Source of the DNA: Tuberibacillus sp. Marseille-P3662
Lineage (GTDB): Bacteria > Bacillota > Bacilli > Bacillales > Sporolactobacillaceae
Direction of reading: 5' to 3'
Length of the DNA: 64,000 bases
Assembly (NCBI RefSeq): GCF_900178005.1
Contig: NZ_FXBS01000006.1
Span: 1,583,585 to 1,647,584, forward strand
The stretch's first letter is position 1; each line of letters starts with the position of its first letter. The translations under genes and the position numbers were made by a program. The notes below the pieces were generated by a model that saw only the letters and a program-made list of their open reading frames with translations, did no database searches and was not told where the DNA came from. Below are positions 26,727-36,703 of this stretch, in pieces.

Positions 26727-26840
26727 ACCGTTCCTGATTTTGCATGCAACCGTTCCAAAATGGGCTTGAACCGTTCCAATTTTGCTCCTGACCGTTCCAA
26801 TTTTGCTTGCAACCGTTCCAAAATTCATATTAACCGTTCC
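26727..26840 (+). repeat. Six-copy tandem repeat with ACCGTTCC core, 21-bp period
   Basis: ACCGTTCC begins at 26727, 26749, 26770, 26791, 26812 and 26833, giving spacings of 22, 21, 21, 21 and 21. Between cores the sequence varies around AATTTTGCTTGCA. It lies in the 127-base gap between two convergent genes. A lone GACCGTTCC occurs at 46878. The constant two-helical-turn period suggests a protein-binding array or replication slippage. Confidence 0.85.
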
Positions 26841-26842
26841 TT

Positions 26843-27835
26843 TTAATCATTTGACCCTGCATCATATAACTTGTCAAAGGACAGTGTGTAGAAAGTGGTT
26901 CTATTTTCACCATCTGAGGGTAAATTCAAATCCTTTAATAACTGCCATGCGACTTTTCGTGAGGTGAGATGAAGAAAATCACGACATTGACGATTCGTTA
27001 TTTTAGAACCAAAAAGCAAAAAGTAATCTAGCAGCGCTTGCTTATGTGCTTTTTTTGAGACACATTGACATATGGAACAGTACCATTCGCCAAATTTCCG
27101 TGTCATTGAATATTTCTTACAAGCTGGACATTGCACACCACAGATAATATTATTGACATCAATTGAATAGGTTTTGAGAATATTCGTATCAACAGGATTA
27201 TGTTTATTAAGCAACAGAGTCATAATTTTGTTCATATTAGACAGTGTAAGCATTGGCTTAGGATGTATATGATGCAGGGAGAGGATTTTCTCAAGCACTT
27301 GTTCAACACGTATGACTTTTTGAAAGCCTTCTTGATTTTCAGGTTTTGCTTTTAATATGGCATGGGCATTGCTGCTTACAACGAGGTAATCTATTGGTAG
27401 GTGTACTTGATTCGATTGCATTAGCCTTTCAAGAAGGTGCTTTTGTCTTCTTACTTGTGCCAGGGGATTGAGGTAGGCTCTTTCTTTTTTTGACTTAGTT
27501 TGTATGAGTTGGTTAAAGGTGTTATCAAAAAACAAAGTACCAGACATATGTTTTACTTCAATGATCACAGCTAAATGGGAAGAAATGACTAAACTATCGA
27601 TCTGAAATGAAGTGTTGCTGGTCGTTGGCAACCGGAGGTCGTTAAAAATGTGGAAATCTTTGTCCGGAAGTTCTTGCAAATAATATTGTAACTGATGTTC
27701 ACCTCTATAACCTGATTCTCGACTTTTCTGGTCTTCTTCAATATCAGACCTCTTATCATGATTAAGAGGCAACCGTCTTAGCAATGCTTGATCCTTGTAA
27801 ACTCTAAGTGGAATGTCTAATTTTTTGTGAATCAA
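26843..27835 (-). CDS. NERD-domain (nuclease-related) protein
   Basis: A 330-residue protein. The NERD core spans about residues 40-150: GYRGEHQLQYYL, FQIDSLVIS (Asp near 77) and AVIIEVKHMSG (Glu-x-Lys near 92), the same D...ExK layout as restriction-endonuclease folds. A zinc ribbon follows (CPACKKY and CSICQC, about 231-256), then a helical tail. NERD proteins are widespread in Bacillus, often on plasmids; DNA processing is presumed but unproven. The start is a TTG at 27835 with GAGG upstream. It is convergent with the unknown lipoprotein gene, with the 21-bp repeat between them. Confidence 0.8.
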   Translation of the reverse strand: MIHKKLDIPLRVYKDQALLRRLPLNHDKRSDIEEDQKSRESGYRGEHQLQYYLQELPDKDFHIFNDLRLPTTSNTSFQIDSLVISSHLAVIIEVKHMSGTLFFDNTFNQLIQTKSKKERAYLNPLAQVRRQKHLLERLMQSNQVHLPIDYLVVSSNAHAILKAKPENQEGFQKVIRVEQVLEKILSLHHIHPKPMLTLSNMNKIMTLLLNKHNPVDTNILKTYSIDVNNIICGVQCPACKKYSMTRKFGEWYCSICQCVSKKAHKQALLDYFLLFGSKITNRQCRDFLHLTSRKVAWQLLKDLNLPSDGENRTTFYTLSFDKLYDAGSND

Positions 27836-27870
27836 TCAACCACATCCTCACCCAAATGAATTATTATAAA

Positions 27871-27935
27871 GCTGGGACAAAAGTATATGAGTCAGAGAAT
27901 CATCCGAACTTGTTTATTAATCAGTTCGGATGATT
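27871..27935. repeat. Dispersed hairpin repeat, copy 1
   Basis: Starts GCTGGGACAAAAGTATATGA and carries a 12-bp stem ATCATCCGAACT / AGTTCGGATGAT (27899-27934). A near-identical copy is at 62121. This copy lacks the closing TTTGTCCCAGC seen in the other. Confidence 0.8.
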
Positions 27936-28030
27936 TGTTTACACTTAAAGAAAGTATAAGTGCAACTAAGGCTTTCGCCATTAAGGCCTGGCGATAAGCC
28001 AAGTTTCTTTAAAATAGTCATTCCTGTCAT

Positions 28031-28233
28031 CGCTTCGTCAAAATACTTCGCCTTCCGCGGGCACGGCCTCAGCTAACTTGGTAAAGAAAACCGTTTACCA
28101 AGTGGATCTTCGGCTCGTGCTCCTGCATCTTCAAGCCTATTCAGGGAAGCAAGATGCTTCGTCGCAGTCCAAAGAAGCTTATTCTAAGGCGTTCGTGCTG
28201 TTCCCGCGGGAGTCTACGCATTTTGACGACGCT
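28031..28233. repeat. Bacillaceae-type GC-rich dispersed repeat, copy A
   Basis: Bounded by CGCTTCGTCAAAATAC and its imperfect inverted partner GCATTTTGACGACGCTT. Inside are CTTCCGCGGGCA and CCCGCGGGAGTCTACG, the same landmarks as in copies at 44775 and 50921. It fills most of the 430-base gap downstream of ilvD. Confidence 0.7.
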
Positions 28234-28269
28234 TAGACCTTGCTCTCATATCTTATTGTTCGGGAGACT

Positions 28270-29982
28270 TTACCTCTTTGGAACAGTTTCTACTTCAGGT
28301 TGTTGTTCAAAATCGTCTGTGACGGCGCCTTTTGATGAACAGGACACATTATGCGCATATTTTCCAAGGGCACCTTTGGCATACAGCTTAGGTGCTGTCC
28401 AATGTTTGCGGCGCTCATCTAATTCGTCTTCTGTTACAGCCATTGTAATTTCCTGTAGATCCGAATCGATAGTCACCTCATCACCTTCTTTGAGTAAGGC
28501 AATCGGCCCGCCGACTTGTGCTTCGGGCGCGATATGACCAACGACTAACCCGTGCGTGCCGCCCGAGAATCGACCGTCTGTCAATAGCGCGACTTTCTCG
28601 CCAAGCCCTTTCCCTACAAGAATCGATGAAATAGATAACATCTCCGGCATCCCCGGTCCGCCTTTAGGACCTTCATAACGAATAACGAGGACATCGCCTT
28701 CGTTAATCTTATTATTGATCACAGCATCTGTCGCTTCCTCTTCTGTATCAAATACGCGAGCCGGCCCCGTATGGCGTTTGACTTTAAGACCCGATACTTT
28801 AGCCACAGCCCCTCTTGGCGCTAAATTTCCTTTTAAAACAACGAGTGGGCCAGTTGTTCGATAAGGTTTGTCTAAAGGTAGAATAATATTCTGATCTTCC
28901 GGCAAAGCGGACGCTTCCTCAAGGTTTTCAGCAATCGTCTTACCTGTAACCGTCAAGCAATCTCCATGAAGATAGCCGGCTTCATAAAGGTATTTCATGA
29001 CAGCAGGAACTCCGCCGATATGATATAAATCTTCCATTACATATCTACCGCTTGGTTTCAAATCGGCAATATGCGGCACTTGCTTTTGAATCCGGTCAAA
29101 GTCATCAATACTTAAATCGACATTAGCGGAATGCGCAATCGCCAATAAATGGAGAATCGCATTGGTAGATCCGCCTAAAGCCATCACAACGGTAATAGCA
29201 TTCTCAAAAGCCTTCTTCGTCATAATGTCCTTTGGATAGATGCCTTTTTCTAATAGATGATAAGCCGCTTCACCAGCTTGATTACAATCTATTCGTTTAT
29301 CTTTAGATTCAGCAGGGTGAGACGAACTCCCCGGCAAACTCATCCCCATCGCTTCTACAGCGGACGCCATGGTATTTGCTGTATACATGCCGCCGCAAGA
29401 ACCGGCTCCAGGACAGGCATGACACTCAATGCCCTTAAGTTCATCGTCACTGATATCACCGTTATTATGTTTGCCGACACCTTCAAAAACCGAGACAATA
29501 TCTAGTTTTTCGCCGTCACGAAACCCTGGGGCAATCGAGCCGCCATAGACAAACAAAGCAGGAACTTCTGATCGCGCAACCGCAATCATACACCCAGGAA
29601 TATTTTTGTCGCATGCACCGATCGCAACAAAGGCATCCATATTTTCAGCCTCAGTTACAGTTTCGATAGAGTCACCGATGACTTCCCGGCTAGGTAACGA
29701 AAACCGCATGCCTTCTGTCCCCATAGAAATCCCATCAGATACCGTAATCGTGTTAAAAACAAGCGGAACCCCGCCGGCATCCTTAGCCCCTTGCTTCGCA
29801 CTCTTCGCTAAATCATCTAAGTGGATATTACATGGCGTCACTTCACTCCATGTACTGCCAATGCCAATCATCGGCTTTTTAAAGTCCTCATCGGTCACCC
29901 CAACGGCACGAAGCATCGCCCGATTAGGAGCTCTCTTCTGGTCATCGAAAACTTGACTGCGAACACGTAAATCTTTTTCCAT
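28270..29982 (-). CDS. ilvD: Dihydroxy-acid dehydratase
   Basis: A 570-residue [Fe-S] dehydratase that makes the 2-keto acid precursors of valine, leucine and isoleucine. Cluster cysteines are visible in [12 protein letters not shown] (about 122) and [20 protein letters not shown] (about 195). Length is about normal (550-570). It stands alone, away from other ilv-leu genes. A good promoter and a possible CodY site lie upstream. AGAGGAAG precedes the ATG. Confidence 0.96.
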   Translation of the reverse strand: MEKDLRVRSQVFDDQKRAPNRAMLRAVGVTDEDFKKPMIGIGSTWSEVTPCNIHLDDLAKSAKQGAKDAGGVPLVFNTITVSDGISMGTEGMRFSLPSREVIGDSIETVTEAENMDAFVAIGACDKNIPGCMIAVARSEVPALFVYGGSIAPGFRDGEKLDIVSVFEGVGKHNNGDISDDELKGIECHACPGAGSCGGMYTANTMASAVEAMGMSLPGSSSHPAESKDKRIDCNQAGEAAYHLLEKGIYPKDIMTKKAFENAITVVMALGGSTNAILHLLAIAHSANVDLSIDDFDRIQKQVPHIADLKPSGRYVMEDLYHIGGVPAVMKYLYEAGYLHGDCLTVTGKTIAENLEEASALPEDQNIILPLDKPYRTTGPLVVLKGNLAPRGAVAKVSGLKVKRHTGPARVFDTEEEATDAVINNKINEGDVLVIRYEGPKGGPGMPEMLSISSILVGKGLGEKVALLTDGRFSGGTHGLVVGHIAPEAQVGGPIALLKEGDEVTIDSDLQEITMAVTEDELDERRKHWTAPKLYAKGALGKYAHNVSCSSKGAVTDDFEQQPEVETVPKR

Positions 29983-30012
29983 AATCTATTCTTCCTCTCT
30001 CTCTTTTATATA

Positions 30013-30064
30013 ACTATAAAACATATTGCAGAATGGTTCAACAAATTTATATGTTCAGATAATT
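30013..30064 (-). promoter_or_regulatory. ilvD promoter with possible CodY box
   Basis: On the minus strand TTGAAC (30036-30041), 17 bases and TATAGT (30013-30018). Eight bases upstream, AATTATCTGAACATA (30050-30064) matches the CodY box AATTTTCWGAAAATT at 12 of 15 positions, which suits a branched-chain amino acid gene. Confidence 0.5.
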
Positions 30065-30118
30065 AATTGTAGAATTTTTGAATTAAATGATAGACTATCA
30101 CCCTTCCTTCGAGAATAA

Positions 30119-31057
30119 TTAAGTTTTTTCACCATACATATCCTCCAAAGTACATCTCAGTCCGTCTTCATATGACGTACGTGGCAATGGCCCCACCCAT
30201 TTTTCGTATTTTTCTCCATTTAAGATAACGGGTTCTTCGTTCAGATAAAATAACTCGACCACTTCCCGCATATCTGAGTTAAATAGACCTAGTAGCCTAA
30301 TCATGCTTTTATTAATCGTTGAAACCCGCTTAGTGTAATTTGTGAGAGACCGAATCGTTTGAATAAGTTCCTCACCTGTAATGACACCATATCCGGGAAT
30401 ATTCCAATTCTGTCCATAAGCATGATCATTTAAAGATAAATTAACGATGGCCTTTGCACCATCCGGGGTGAAAATGAATTCTTTGGCTACTTTTTGGCTT
30501 CCCACAAAACTTGCCTTATTATTTCTCACAACGTTTTTAAGTGTTACATTCAAAATGGTTCTCTCCGCTTTTGGACCAAAGAAATCCGGAAAATGAGCAA
30601 ACAGTGCCGGAACACCGGAACGTTTTACTAATCTTTCAACCTCAAGACGAATGTTCCCTTTTTTAGTATGAGGATTCTTTGGACTCATCTCATTTACTAT
30701 CTGACCTGGACTCCTCCCATAAGCGTAAATATTATCAACAATGGCGAGTTTAGCAGACTCACTTTTTGCCGCATCAACAATATTATTCATCAATTGAGCT
30801 AGTTCCTTTTCCCACCGGGCATACGGTATGTTTACCGAATGAAAGATCACATCAACTCCAGAAGCCGCCTTTCGTAAATCCTCTAGTTGAAACACATCAC
30901 CTGATATTGTAGTCACATTTGGATCCTCACCAAATAACCTTTCTAGTTTATGCTTCGTTCGCGCAAAGGCTTTGACGGGTATACCTCTGCTAGTTAGTTC
31001 TTGAACAATTGAATACCCCATTCCCCCTGAAGCTCCTAATACTAACGCTTGATTCAT
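30119..31057 (-). CDS. NAD(P)-dependent epimerase/SDR-type oxidoreductase
   Basis: A 312-residue extended SDR: VLGASGGMGYSIVQELTSRG is the Rossmann dinucleotide site, DVIFHSVNIPY the mid strand, and IYAYG carries the Tyr of an atypical active site. It resembles NmrA-like and epimerase-like proteins that act on small ketones or serve as redox sensors; the substrate is unknown. It is 53 bases downstream of a TetR regulator, and a 35-bp palindrome containing that regulator's operator lies in the gap, so it is most likely its target. Confidence 0.8.
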   Translation of the reverse strand: MNQALVLGASGGMGYSIVQELTSRGIPVKAFARTKHKLERLFGEDPNVTTISGDVFQLEDLRKAASGVDVIFHSVNIPYARWEKELAQLMNNIVDAAKSESAKLAIVDNIYAYGRSPGQIVNEMSPKNPHTKKGNIRLEVERLVKRSGVPALFAHFPDFFGPKAERTILNVTLKNVVRNNKASFVGSQKVAKEFIFTPDGAKAIVNLSLNDHAYGQNWNIPGYGVITGEELIQTIRSLTNYTKRVSTINKSMIRLLGLFNSDMREVVELFYLNEEPVILNGEKYEKWVGPLPRTSYEDGLRCTLEDMYGEKT

Positions 31058-31070
31058 TATTGTGTCCTCC

Positions 31071-31105
31071 TTATAATTAATTGACCAGTGTTCAATTAAT
31101 TATAA
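31071..31105. promoter_or_regulatory. TetR operator before the SDR gene
   Basis: A 35-bp dyad with 14-bp perfect arms (TTATAATTAATTGA and complement) centred on TTGACCAGTGTTCAA. The same TTGACCAnnGTTCAA core occurs upstream of the tetR gene itself. Confidence 0.75.
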
Positions 31106-31110
31106 AAAAA

Positions 31111-31680
31111 TTAACCAATGGTTTTCAGAAGAAAATTCACATGTGCCTGTGCCATATCTTTGACCTCGTCATAACGCTTGATATGTCTACAATAATGAGT
31201 AACAAAACCGTGTAAGGACAAAAATATAGACCATATCTCATGGATAGTGATTGGCTTCTCACATAAAGCATTCAGACTTTGAGCGAACTTCGCATACGTT
31301 TGATTCGGCCCTTGATTGATAAAATTCCTGACTTCATCATCTTTAATCAAAAACATAATCTCATAATGACTTTGATAAGTGAGACCAAATTCTATAAAGC
31401 CTAACAAGACCTGCTTTGCTTTTCGCTTGTTATCCATCTCTAGTTCCATAATGGCATCTAATTTTTGATCTAACATTTGAAAATGGTCTTCAACCAAAGC
31501 ATAAAATAACTCTGCCTTATTTTGAAAATGATAATAAATGGCGCTATGGCTGCAGTCCAATTCCTTTGCGATTTGCCTCATTGACACATGTTGGTACCCT
31601 TTGTTGACAAAGAGATGTCTTGCCGCATCCATAATCATATCTATTGTTAATTCTTGACTTACTGGTCTTCTAGGTGACAT
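31111..31680 (-). CDS. TetR/AcrR-family transcriptional regulator
   Basis: A 189-residue regulator with the N-terminal helix-turn-helix ISMRQIAKELDCSHSAIYYHF-like segment (Val-Ser-Met-Arg onward, about 33-52) and a helical ligand domain. The start is ATG 31680 (MSPRRPVSQ) because AAGGAGG lies five bases upstream; a longer frame to 31701 has none. Matching operator cores at its own promoter (31694-31708) and before the next gene point to autoregulation and control of the SDR. Confidence 0.88.
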   Translation of the reverse strand: MSPRRPVSQELTIDMIMDAARHLFVNKGYQHVSMRQIAKELDCSHSAIYYHFQNKAELFYALVEDHFQMLDQKLDAIMELEMDNKRKAKQVLLGFIEFGLTYQSHYEIMFLIKDDEVRNFINQGPNQTYAKFAQSLNALCEKPITIHEIWSIFLSLHGFVTHYCRHIKRYDEVKDMAQAHVNFLLKTIG

Positions 31681-31693
31681 GATTTCCTCCTTA

Positions 31694-31708
31694 TTGACCA
31701 CCGTTCAA
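31694..31708. promoter_or_regulatory. TetR operator at its own gene
   Basis: TTGACCACCGTTCAA, matching the TTGACCAnnGTTCAA core of the operator at 31081-31095, lies 14 bases before the tetR start. Confidence 0.7.
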
Positions 31709-31746
31709 TAAAATCATATGCTAACCATACTTAATTGTCAACACTC

Positions 31747-32877
31747 TTAATCCTGATCCATTAACTCTAAAGCCCCCGCGACATCAAATTCACTAGGCTC
31801 AATTTCTGTTGGCTTATCTAAGGCAAGCTTGGCAAGTTCAGCGCCTAAATAAGGTCCGCTCGTTAAACCTGAAGCGCCGAGCCCGTTAGCCATGAGCAGG
31901 TTTTCATAGTTTGGTATTGGACCGATCACAGGTAGTGACCCAGGTGTAAATGGCCGAAAGCCAACCCTTGTCTCTAACAAAGTACTATGAGCTAAACCCG
32001 GCGCAATCGCCAAGGCTTTATCAAAAATTTCATGTAATCCACCCGCAGTTACCCGGTAATCAAATCCGACATGATTTTCATGCGTCGCTCCGACGACCAC
32101 GCGGCCATCCCCAAATGTAAGTAAATACTGATCATTAGGCGGCATAATCACTGGCCACTTACTTGAATCCATGTCAGGGAGGTCAAGGTGAACAATTTGC
32201 GCTTTCTGTGTTGTGACTAATAAATCCATACCTAAGGGGGTCAGCAGCTCTTTTGCCCACGCACCTGCAGTGACAACAACCTTATCAGCATGTAAAGTCC
32301 GCCCCTCTACATTGATGCCAGTTATCCGGTTGTCCTCAAAGTCAAGCGTGGCATCTGCGTGAATAAAGGAGGCGCCATGCTTCTTCGCAGCATTGATCAA
32401 AGACTGGCGAAGTTTTCTCCCATTGACACGAGCAGCACCACTAACATGAACAGAACCATACTGTTCCGACAGTGGTGGAAACTGCGCCTGTGTTTCATCA
32501 GGTGACAGCCGAGTAATCTCGCCCATTTCCGGTGCGTCATCACGTCGTTTTAACGCTCGTTCCACCATCTTATCAAGTTTGGTCTCATCTGTATGAAGAC
32601 TGATGGCGCCAACACGGTCATAACCTGTGTCCGCTTCACCATCTGCCTCTAGCGCTTTAATCAGGGTCGGATAATACCCCGCACCGCCTTTGGCTAATTT
32701 ATACCAAGATTTATTTCGACGCTGTGAGAGCCAGGGACAAACAATCCCAGCCGCGGCATCCGTCGCCTGCCCCGGGTCTTCGCGATCAACCACAGTGACG
32801 TTAGCTCCTGCTTTAGCAAGATGATAAGCTGTCGACGCTCCAAGAATCCCCGCTCCAACCACAATATAAGTTTGCAC
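31747..32877 (-). CDS. FAD-dependent oxidoreductase, DAO family (paralogue 1)
   Basis: A 376-residue protein of the D-amino acid oxidase/dehydrogenase superfamily. The FAD site IVVGAGILGASTAYHLAKAG is at the N-terminus, GQATDAAAGIVCPWLSQRRN follows, and the C-terminal VGFRPFTPGSLPVIGPIPN with NGLGASGLTSGPYLG is the second FAD contact. It probably oxidises an amino or imino acid. A close paralogue lies at 41454-42572, about 10 kb away. It appears monocistronic. Confidence 0.83.
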   Translation of the reverse strand: MQTYIVVGAGILGASTAYHLAKAGANVTVVDREDPGQATDAAAGIVCPWLSQRRNKSWYKLAKGGAGYYPTLIKALEADGEADTGYDRVGAISLHTDETKLDKMVERALKRRDDAPEMGEITRLSPDETQAQFPPLSEQYGSVHVSGAARVNGRKLRQSLINAAKKHGASFIHADATLDFEDNRITGINVEGRTLHADKVVVTAGAWAKELLTPLGMDLLVTTQKAQIVHLDLPDMDSSKWPVIMPPNDQYLLTFGDGRVVVGATHENHVGFDYRVTAGGLHEIFDKALAIAPGLAHSTLLETRVGFRPFTPGSLPVIGPIPNYENLLMANGLGASGLTSGPYLGAELAKLALDKPTEIEPSEFDVAGALELMDQD

Positions 32878-33186
32878 TAAAAAAACACCTTTTCCATTTT
32901 AATTCTCTACTACTCTATTATTTTACAAAATATTTTGGTGGGACTCAATTGTGGATGAGTATGAAGATAGTTCTTGGATGTCGTGGATAAAATAAAAAGT
33001 GGCCTGGCCTCTTTTGCAAAAAAAGAGTGAACGATTAAAATCGGCATCTTCAACAATAACCGGCCGTACCATAACCCCATCCTCCGATCATTAAGTGTCT
33101 TTTATACAGTCTTTAAAACAGGTTAGGGGGCTCCACCCATTTGGCAAGCCCCATTATTATCTATAACATTTACATTCAGATCAGCA

Positions 33187-34986
33187 TCACTGTTCAATGT
33201 GTCGCTCAAAAAACTCGAGTATCTTCTTATATACTTGAATTTCATTCTCTTTTTTTGAGAACCCATGGCCTTCATCCTCAAGAACAATGTATTCGACGTC
33301 TATTCCCTTCTCTTCAAGAGCTGCAACAATTTGATCCGATTCTTGCTTCACCACACGCGGGTCATTAGCCCCCTGTATCACAAGCATCGGGTTCGTCATT
33401 GAATCTAAATAAGTGATCGGTGAATCATTGACAAATCGCTCCTTGTCCTTTTCAGGTTCGCCCAACCAAATCTTCATAATGGGTTTCCAATGCTCCGGAA
33501 CTGAATAATAAAATGACAACAAATCACTTGGACCAAAGATATCGACGACGGCTTTAAATAAATCTGGATGCCGTCCAGCAAGTAGCAAGCTCATATATCC
33601 TCCATAGCTGCCGCCAAGAATCAATAACTTATCAGGACTACTATAGCCAGTGTCAAACAGCCACTCGATCCCTTTAACACAATCCAGCCGCGGTCCATGA
33701 CCCCAGTCACCTTCCACCATTTTCACATACTCAGAACCATACCCTGTACTGCCCCGAAAATTAGGCGCAAATATATGATACCCTTTTGCCAGAATGACTT
33801 GGAATAGAGCACGGAACGATTTTCTCTCAGCTGCCTGCGGTCCTCCATGCGGCCAAAAGACAGTATATCCATTGGCGACATCTTCCTTTGCCTTAAAGAA
33901 TAAAGCTTCAATTGACATGCCATCAAACGATTGATAAGTGACAACGTCGGGATCAACTAAATCCTCTTCCGGAACACCTAGCGCCCGGTTCTCCGTTAAT
34001 TGTATCCATTCAGTACTGTTATCCTCACATTGAAACAAGTTATGAGGCTTGGTCGCACTTCGGCCTAAGACGTACATGTTGCCAGAATCGGCGACTTGCA
34101 GACTTTCAATCACAGCTGTTGGTTGCGAAAGACTTTTATACTTTTGATTGTCAATTCTGAACTCATATAAGCGATCTTCCACACCCTTTTCAGTCACAAG
34201 GTAAAGACAGTTCGACGCCTGATGATCAACCAGCTCTTTCATATTTTCATTAGGTAATGTCAAAACTTTATTAAAGGTTTGGTCTTTCAAATGAAATGTC
34301 GCTAAATAAGAAAAGTCACTTTCATAATTGGTCAAGAAATAAACGACATCATTGCTTGTATAGACAGCATCAGATACCGTATGCACTTTCGTTGGATCTG
34401 GTGTCAGTGAAAACTCATCACCATTAATATGAACATAAGCCTGCTGATACGTATTCGAGAAAGCATTAACAAAAACAAAACTATCCTCTTGTGGACTAAC
34501 AGACGCTATAAAGTTTGCGGCATCTTGACCGCTTCTGAGTAACTCATCCTCCCCTGTTTTCAAATCGCGCTTTCTAAGATTCAAAAAGTTTGGATTATCT
34601 TCACTCGTCACATAATACAGCCGTTCACCATCTTGAGACAGATGGGCATAATAATACTTTTCTTGGTTCTCTCCAGTAATAACCGGCTCCGGTTGTCCGC
34701 CATCTGGAGGCAGAGCGTAGATCTGATAATTCTCATCACCGTCATTGTCAAATCCCGTCAATATGTAACGACCTTTTGGATCAAATTTTACAAAATCGCT
34801 TGCCTGATCCTCAAAACAGATTTGATAGGGATAAGTATGGGGCAAGTCCATTGCCCAAAGGTTCATTTTTCCATCAAGATTACTATTAAAGACGAGTTTG
34901 CTTTCATCTTGACTAACGGCAAAATGACTAATGGTATAGGTTCGAAAATACTGTTCAATATCCCGTTGTTTCGAAAAGTCAATCAT
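33187..34986 (-). CDS. S9-family peptidase (acylaminoacyl-peptidase/prolyl oligopeptidase type)
   Basis: A 599-residue cytosolic peptidase with an N-terminal beta-propeller (about 1-340) made of repeated strand units (SHFAVSQDESKLVFNS, KGRYILTGFDNDGDENYQIY). The C-terminal alpha/beta hydrolase has Ser in GGSYGGYMS (about 459), Asp in GANDPRV (about 541) and His in EGHGFS (about 573). It trims oligopeptides. No signal peptide is visible. The ATG at 34986 follows AAGGGGG. It is transcribed alone. Confidence 0.9.
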   Translation of the reverse strand: MIDFSKQRDIEQYFRTYTISHFAVSQDESKLVFNSNLDGKMNLWAMDLPHTYPYQICFEDQASDFVKFDPKGRYILTGFDNDGDENYQIYALPPDGGQPEPVITGENQEKYYYAHLSQDGERLYYVTSEDNPNFLNLRKRDLKTGEDELLRSGQDAANFIASVSPQEDSFVFVNAFSNTYQQAYVHINGDEFSLTPDPTKVHTVSDAVYTSNDVVYFLTNYESDFSYLATFHLKDQTFNKVLTLPNENMKELVDHQASNCLYLVTEKGVEDRLYEFRIDNQKYKSLSQPTAVIESLQVADSGNMYVLGRSATKPHNLFQCEDNSTEWIQLTENRALGVPEEDLVDPDVVTYQSFDGMSIEALFFKAKEDVANGYTVFWPHGGPQAAERKSFRALFQVILAKGYHIFAPNFRGSTGYGSEYVKMVEGDWGHGPRLDCVKGIEWLFDTGYSSPDKLLILGGSYGGYMSLLLAGRHPDLFKAVVDIFGPSDLLSFYYSVPEHWKPIMKIWLGEPEKDKERFVNDSPITYLDSMTNPMLVIQGANDPRVVKQESDQIVAALEEKGIDVEYIVLEDEGHGFSKKENEIQVYKKILEFFERHIEQ

Positions 34987-35185
34987 AAAACATCCCCCTT
35001 TTTTTAATCTTCTATTAATTATATCACAGTTTTAGTCATGGCTTACGATTATGTGACCTCTATTTCGCCGAACCGCACATATCTATTGCAAATACAGCAA
35101 TGGTTTAGGAAAGATCAGGGGCCATTGTTGATACATCTAACTTTCGTTATAATAACCCTATATAGCTTGAAGGAGTATTCACATA

Positions 35186-35485
35186 ATGAATCCAAAAGAG
35201 ATGGAAGACAAAATTATCAACAACTACAAGAACGACGAACACATGATGATTCTTGTATTCGCACAATGGTGTATCAATAACGACCTTGATCCAACCGAAT
35301 TGTACTTAAAGGCATATCCTAACCAATCCGCTAACCAGGCTCTTCAGCAAGCCAATGACTTAACCGTCCCTAAAGAAGAATCTGAACATATCTCAAATGA
35401 TATGTTGCTCGGCGTCTTATCCCTATTTGGCAACGATGACCTTGCATTTGTTGTAACCGAGTATATTAATAGAGAGGTTACTTAA
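35186..35485 (+). CDS. Conserved-looking acidic small protein of unknown function
   Basis: A 99-residue acidic, mostly helical protein starting MNPKEMEDKIINNYKNDEHMMI. The AAGGAG site about 11 bases upstream, a sensible codon pattern and its own terminator mark it as a real gene. I do not recognise the family. It is convergent with rlmN and shares a bidirectional terminator with it. Confidence 0.72.
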   Translation: MNPKEMEDKIINNYKNDEHMMILVFAQWCINNDLDPTELYLKAYPNQSANQALQQANDLTVPKEESEHISNDMLLGVLSLFGNDDLAFVVTEYINREVT

Positions 35486-35493
35486 TGGTACAC

Positions 35494-35527
35494 AAAACCC
35501 TTGGATGATCGGTCATCCAAGGGTTTT
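35494..35527. terminator. Bidirectional terminator between a small gene and rlmN
   Basis: AAAACCCTTGGATGA and its complement form a 15-bp stem with loop TCGG, with T-runs on both strands. Confidence 0.9.
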
Positions 35528-35563
35528 ACTATAACGTGCATTAATTATTTTAATGATATGATG

Positions 35564-36634
35564 TTATACAGCCTTCGCTTTGTTTTTCTTAATCTGCTTA
35601 CTTCTTAATTGGCCGCAAGCTGCATCAATGTCTGTTCCATGTTCTGTCCGAACACCGCAATTAATACCATTCTTAAGCAGCGTTTCATAGAACTTTAAGA
35701 TCGATTCCTTATCACTTCGTTCGTACTCATTGTCACCGACCGGATTATAAGGAATTAAGTTAACATATGACAGATGACGTTTATCAGCTAGCAACTTAAC
35801 CAACTGCTTGGCCTCTTCCTCATGGTCGTTAACATCTTTCAGCAGAATATATTCGAATGTGATTCTGCGATTCGTTTTTTCTAAATAATAATCAACAGCC
35901 GGCATTAATTTTTCTAGCGGGAACGCACGATTGATTTTCATCACACGCGTTCTCAACTCATTATTAGGCGCATGCAAGGATAACGCTAGGTTCACTTGCA
36001 AATTAGCATCCGCGAATTCGTACATTTTATGGGCAAGACCGCTCGTCGAAACGGTAATATGTCTCGCACCAATGGACAATCCTTTTTGGTCATTAATCAC
36101 ACGTAAGAAAGTCATCATGTTGTCATAGTTATCAAACGGCTCACCAATACCCATAATAACAACGTGACTCACCCGCTCACCTTGTCCCGCCTCATCGAGA
36201 TGTTTTTGAACGTTCATAATTTGTTCGACAATCTCACCGCCGGACAAATCACGGTTCTTCTTCAATACACCGCTGGCGCAGAAACTGCAGCCAATATTAC
36301 AGCCGACTTGCGTTGTGACACAAACCGATAATCCGTAATTGAATCGCATTAACACCGTTTCTATTAGATTGCCATCCTGTAATTTGAACAAGAATTTTTT
36401 CGTTTCGTCCTCTGATTCTTGCATAATTTCTTTTTCTAGCGTATGAATAACAAAGTTGTCTTCTAATAACTGAAGGCATTCTTGATTAAGATTCGTCATC
36501 TCCGAAAAGTTCGTAACGCGCTTCTTATATAACCAATCCCAGACTTGTTTTGCCCGGAATTGCTTCTGCCCTTGCTCCACAAGCCAAGCTGTTAGTTGAT
36601 CTAATGTTAATCCATAAATGGATGTTTTAGTCAT
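35564..36634 (-). CDS. rlmN: 23S rRNA (adenine(2503)-C(2))-methyltransferase
   Basis: A 356-residue radical SAM enzyme that methylates A2503 of 23S rRNA and A37 of some tRNAs. The cluster motif is CNIGCSFC (about 112-119), the SAM loop is [12 protein letters not shown], and the accessory catalytic Cys is in DAACGQL near the C-terminus. Length matches the family. No Cfr-like differences are evident, so a resistance role is not supported. Confidence 0.95.
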   Translation of the reverse strand: MTKTSIYGLTLDQLTAWLVEQGQKQFRAKQVWDWLYKKRVTNFSEMTNLNQECLQLLEDNFVIHTLEKEIMQESEDETKKFLFKLQDGNLIETVLMRFNYGLSVCVTTQVGCNIGCSFCASGVLKKNRDLSGGEIVEQIMNVQKHLDEAGQGERVSHVVIMGIGEPFDNYDNMMTFLRVINDQKGLSIGARHITVSTSGLAHKMYEFADANLQVNLALSLHAPNNELRTRVMKINRAFPLEKLMPAVDYYLEKTNRRITFEYILLKDVNDHEEEAKQLVKLLADKRHLSYVNLIPYNPVGDNEYERSDKESILKFYETLLKNGINCGVRTEHGTDIDAACGQLRSKQIKKNKAKAV

Positions 36635-36703
36635 TCGTGACCCTCATTTCAAAACTTTACACTCCTATACTATGTTACTGGAAATGAGCTGATGGTGCAA
36701 CAT

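Noticed and set aside
26727-26840. CRISPR array
   Set aside because: The repeat core is only 8 bases, spacers are about 13 bases and similar to each other, and no cas genes are present.
28154-28537. 127-codon plus-strand frame
   Set aside because: It runs from a dispersed repeat into the antisense of ilvD and has no ribosome binding site.
35564-36634. cfr-type antibiotic resistance methyltransferase
   Set aside because: Length and sequence follow housekeeping RlmN; nothing points to a Cfr-like variant.
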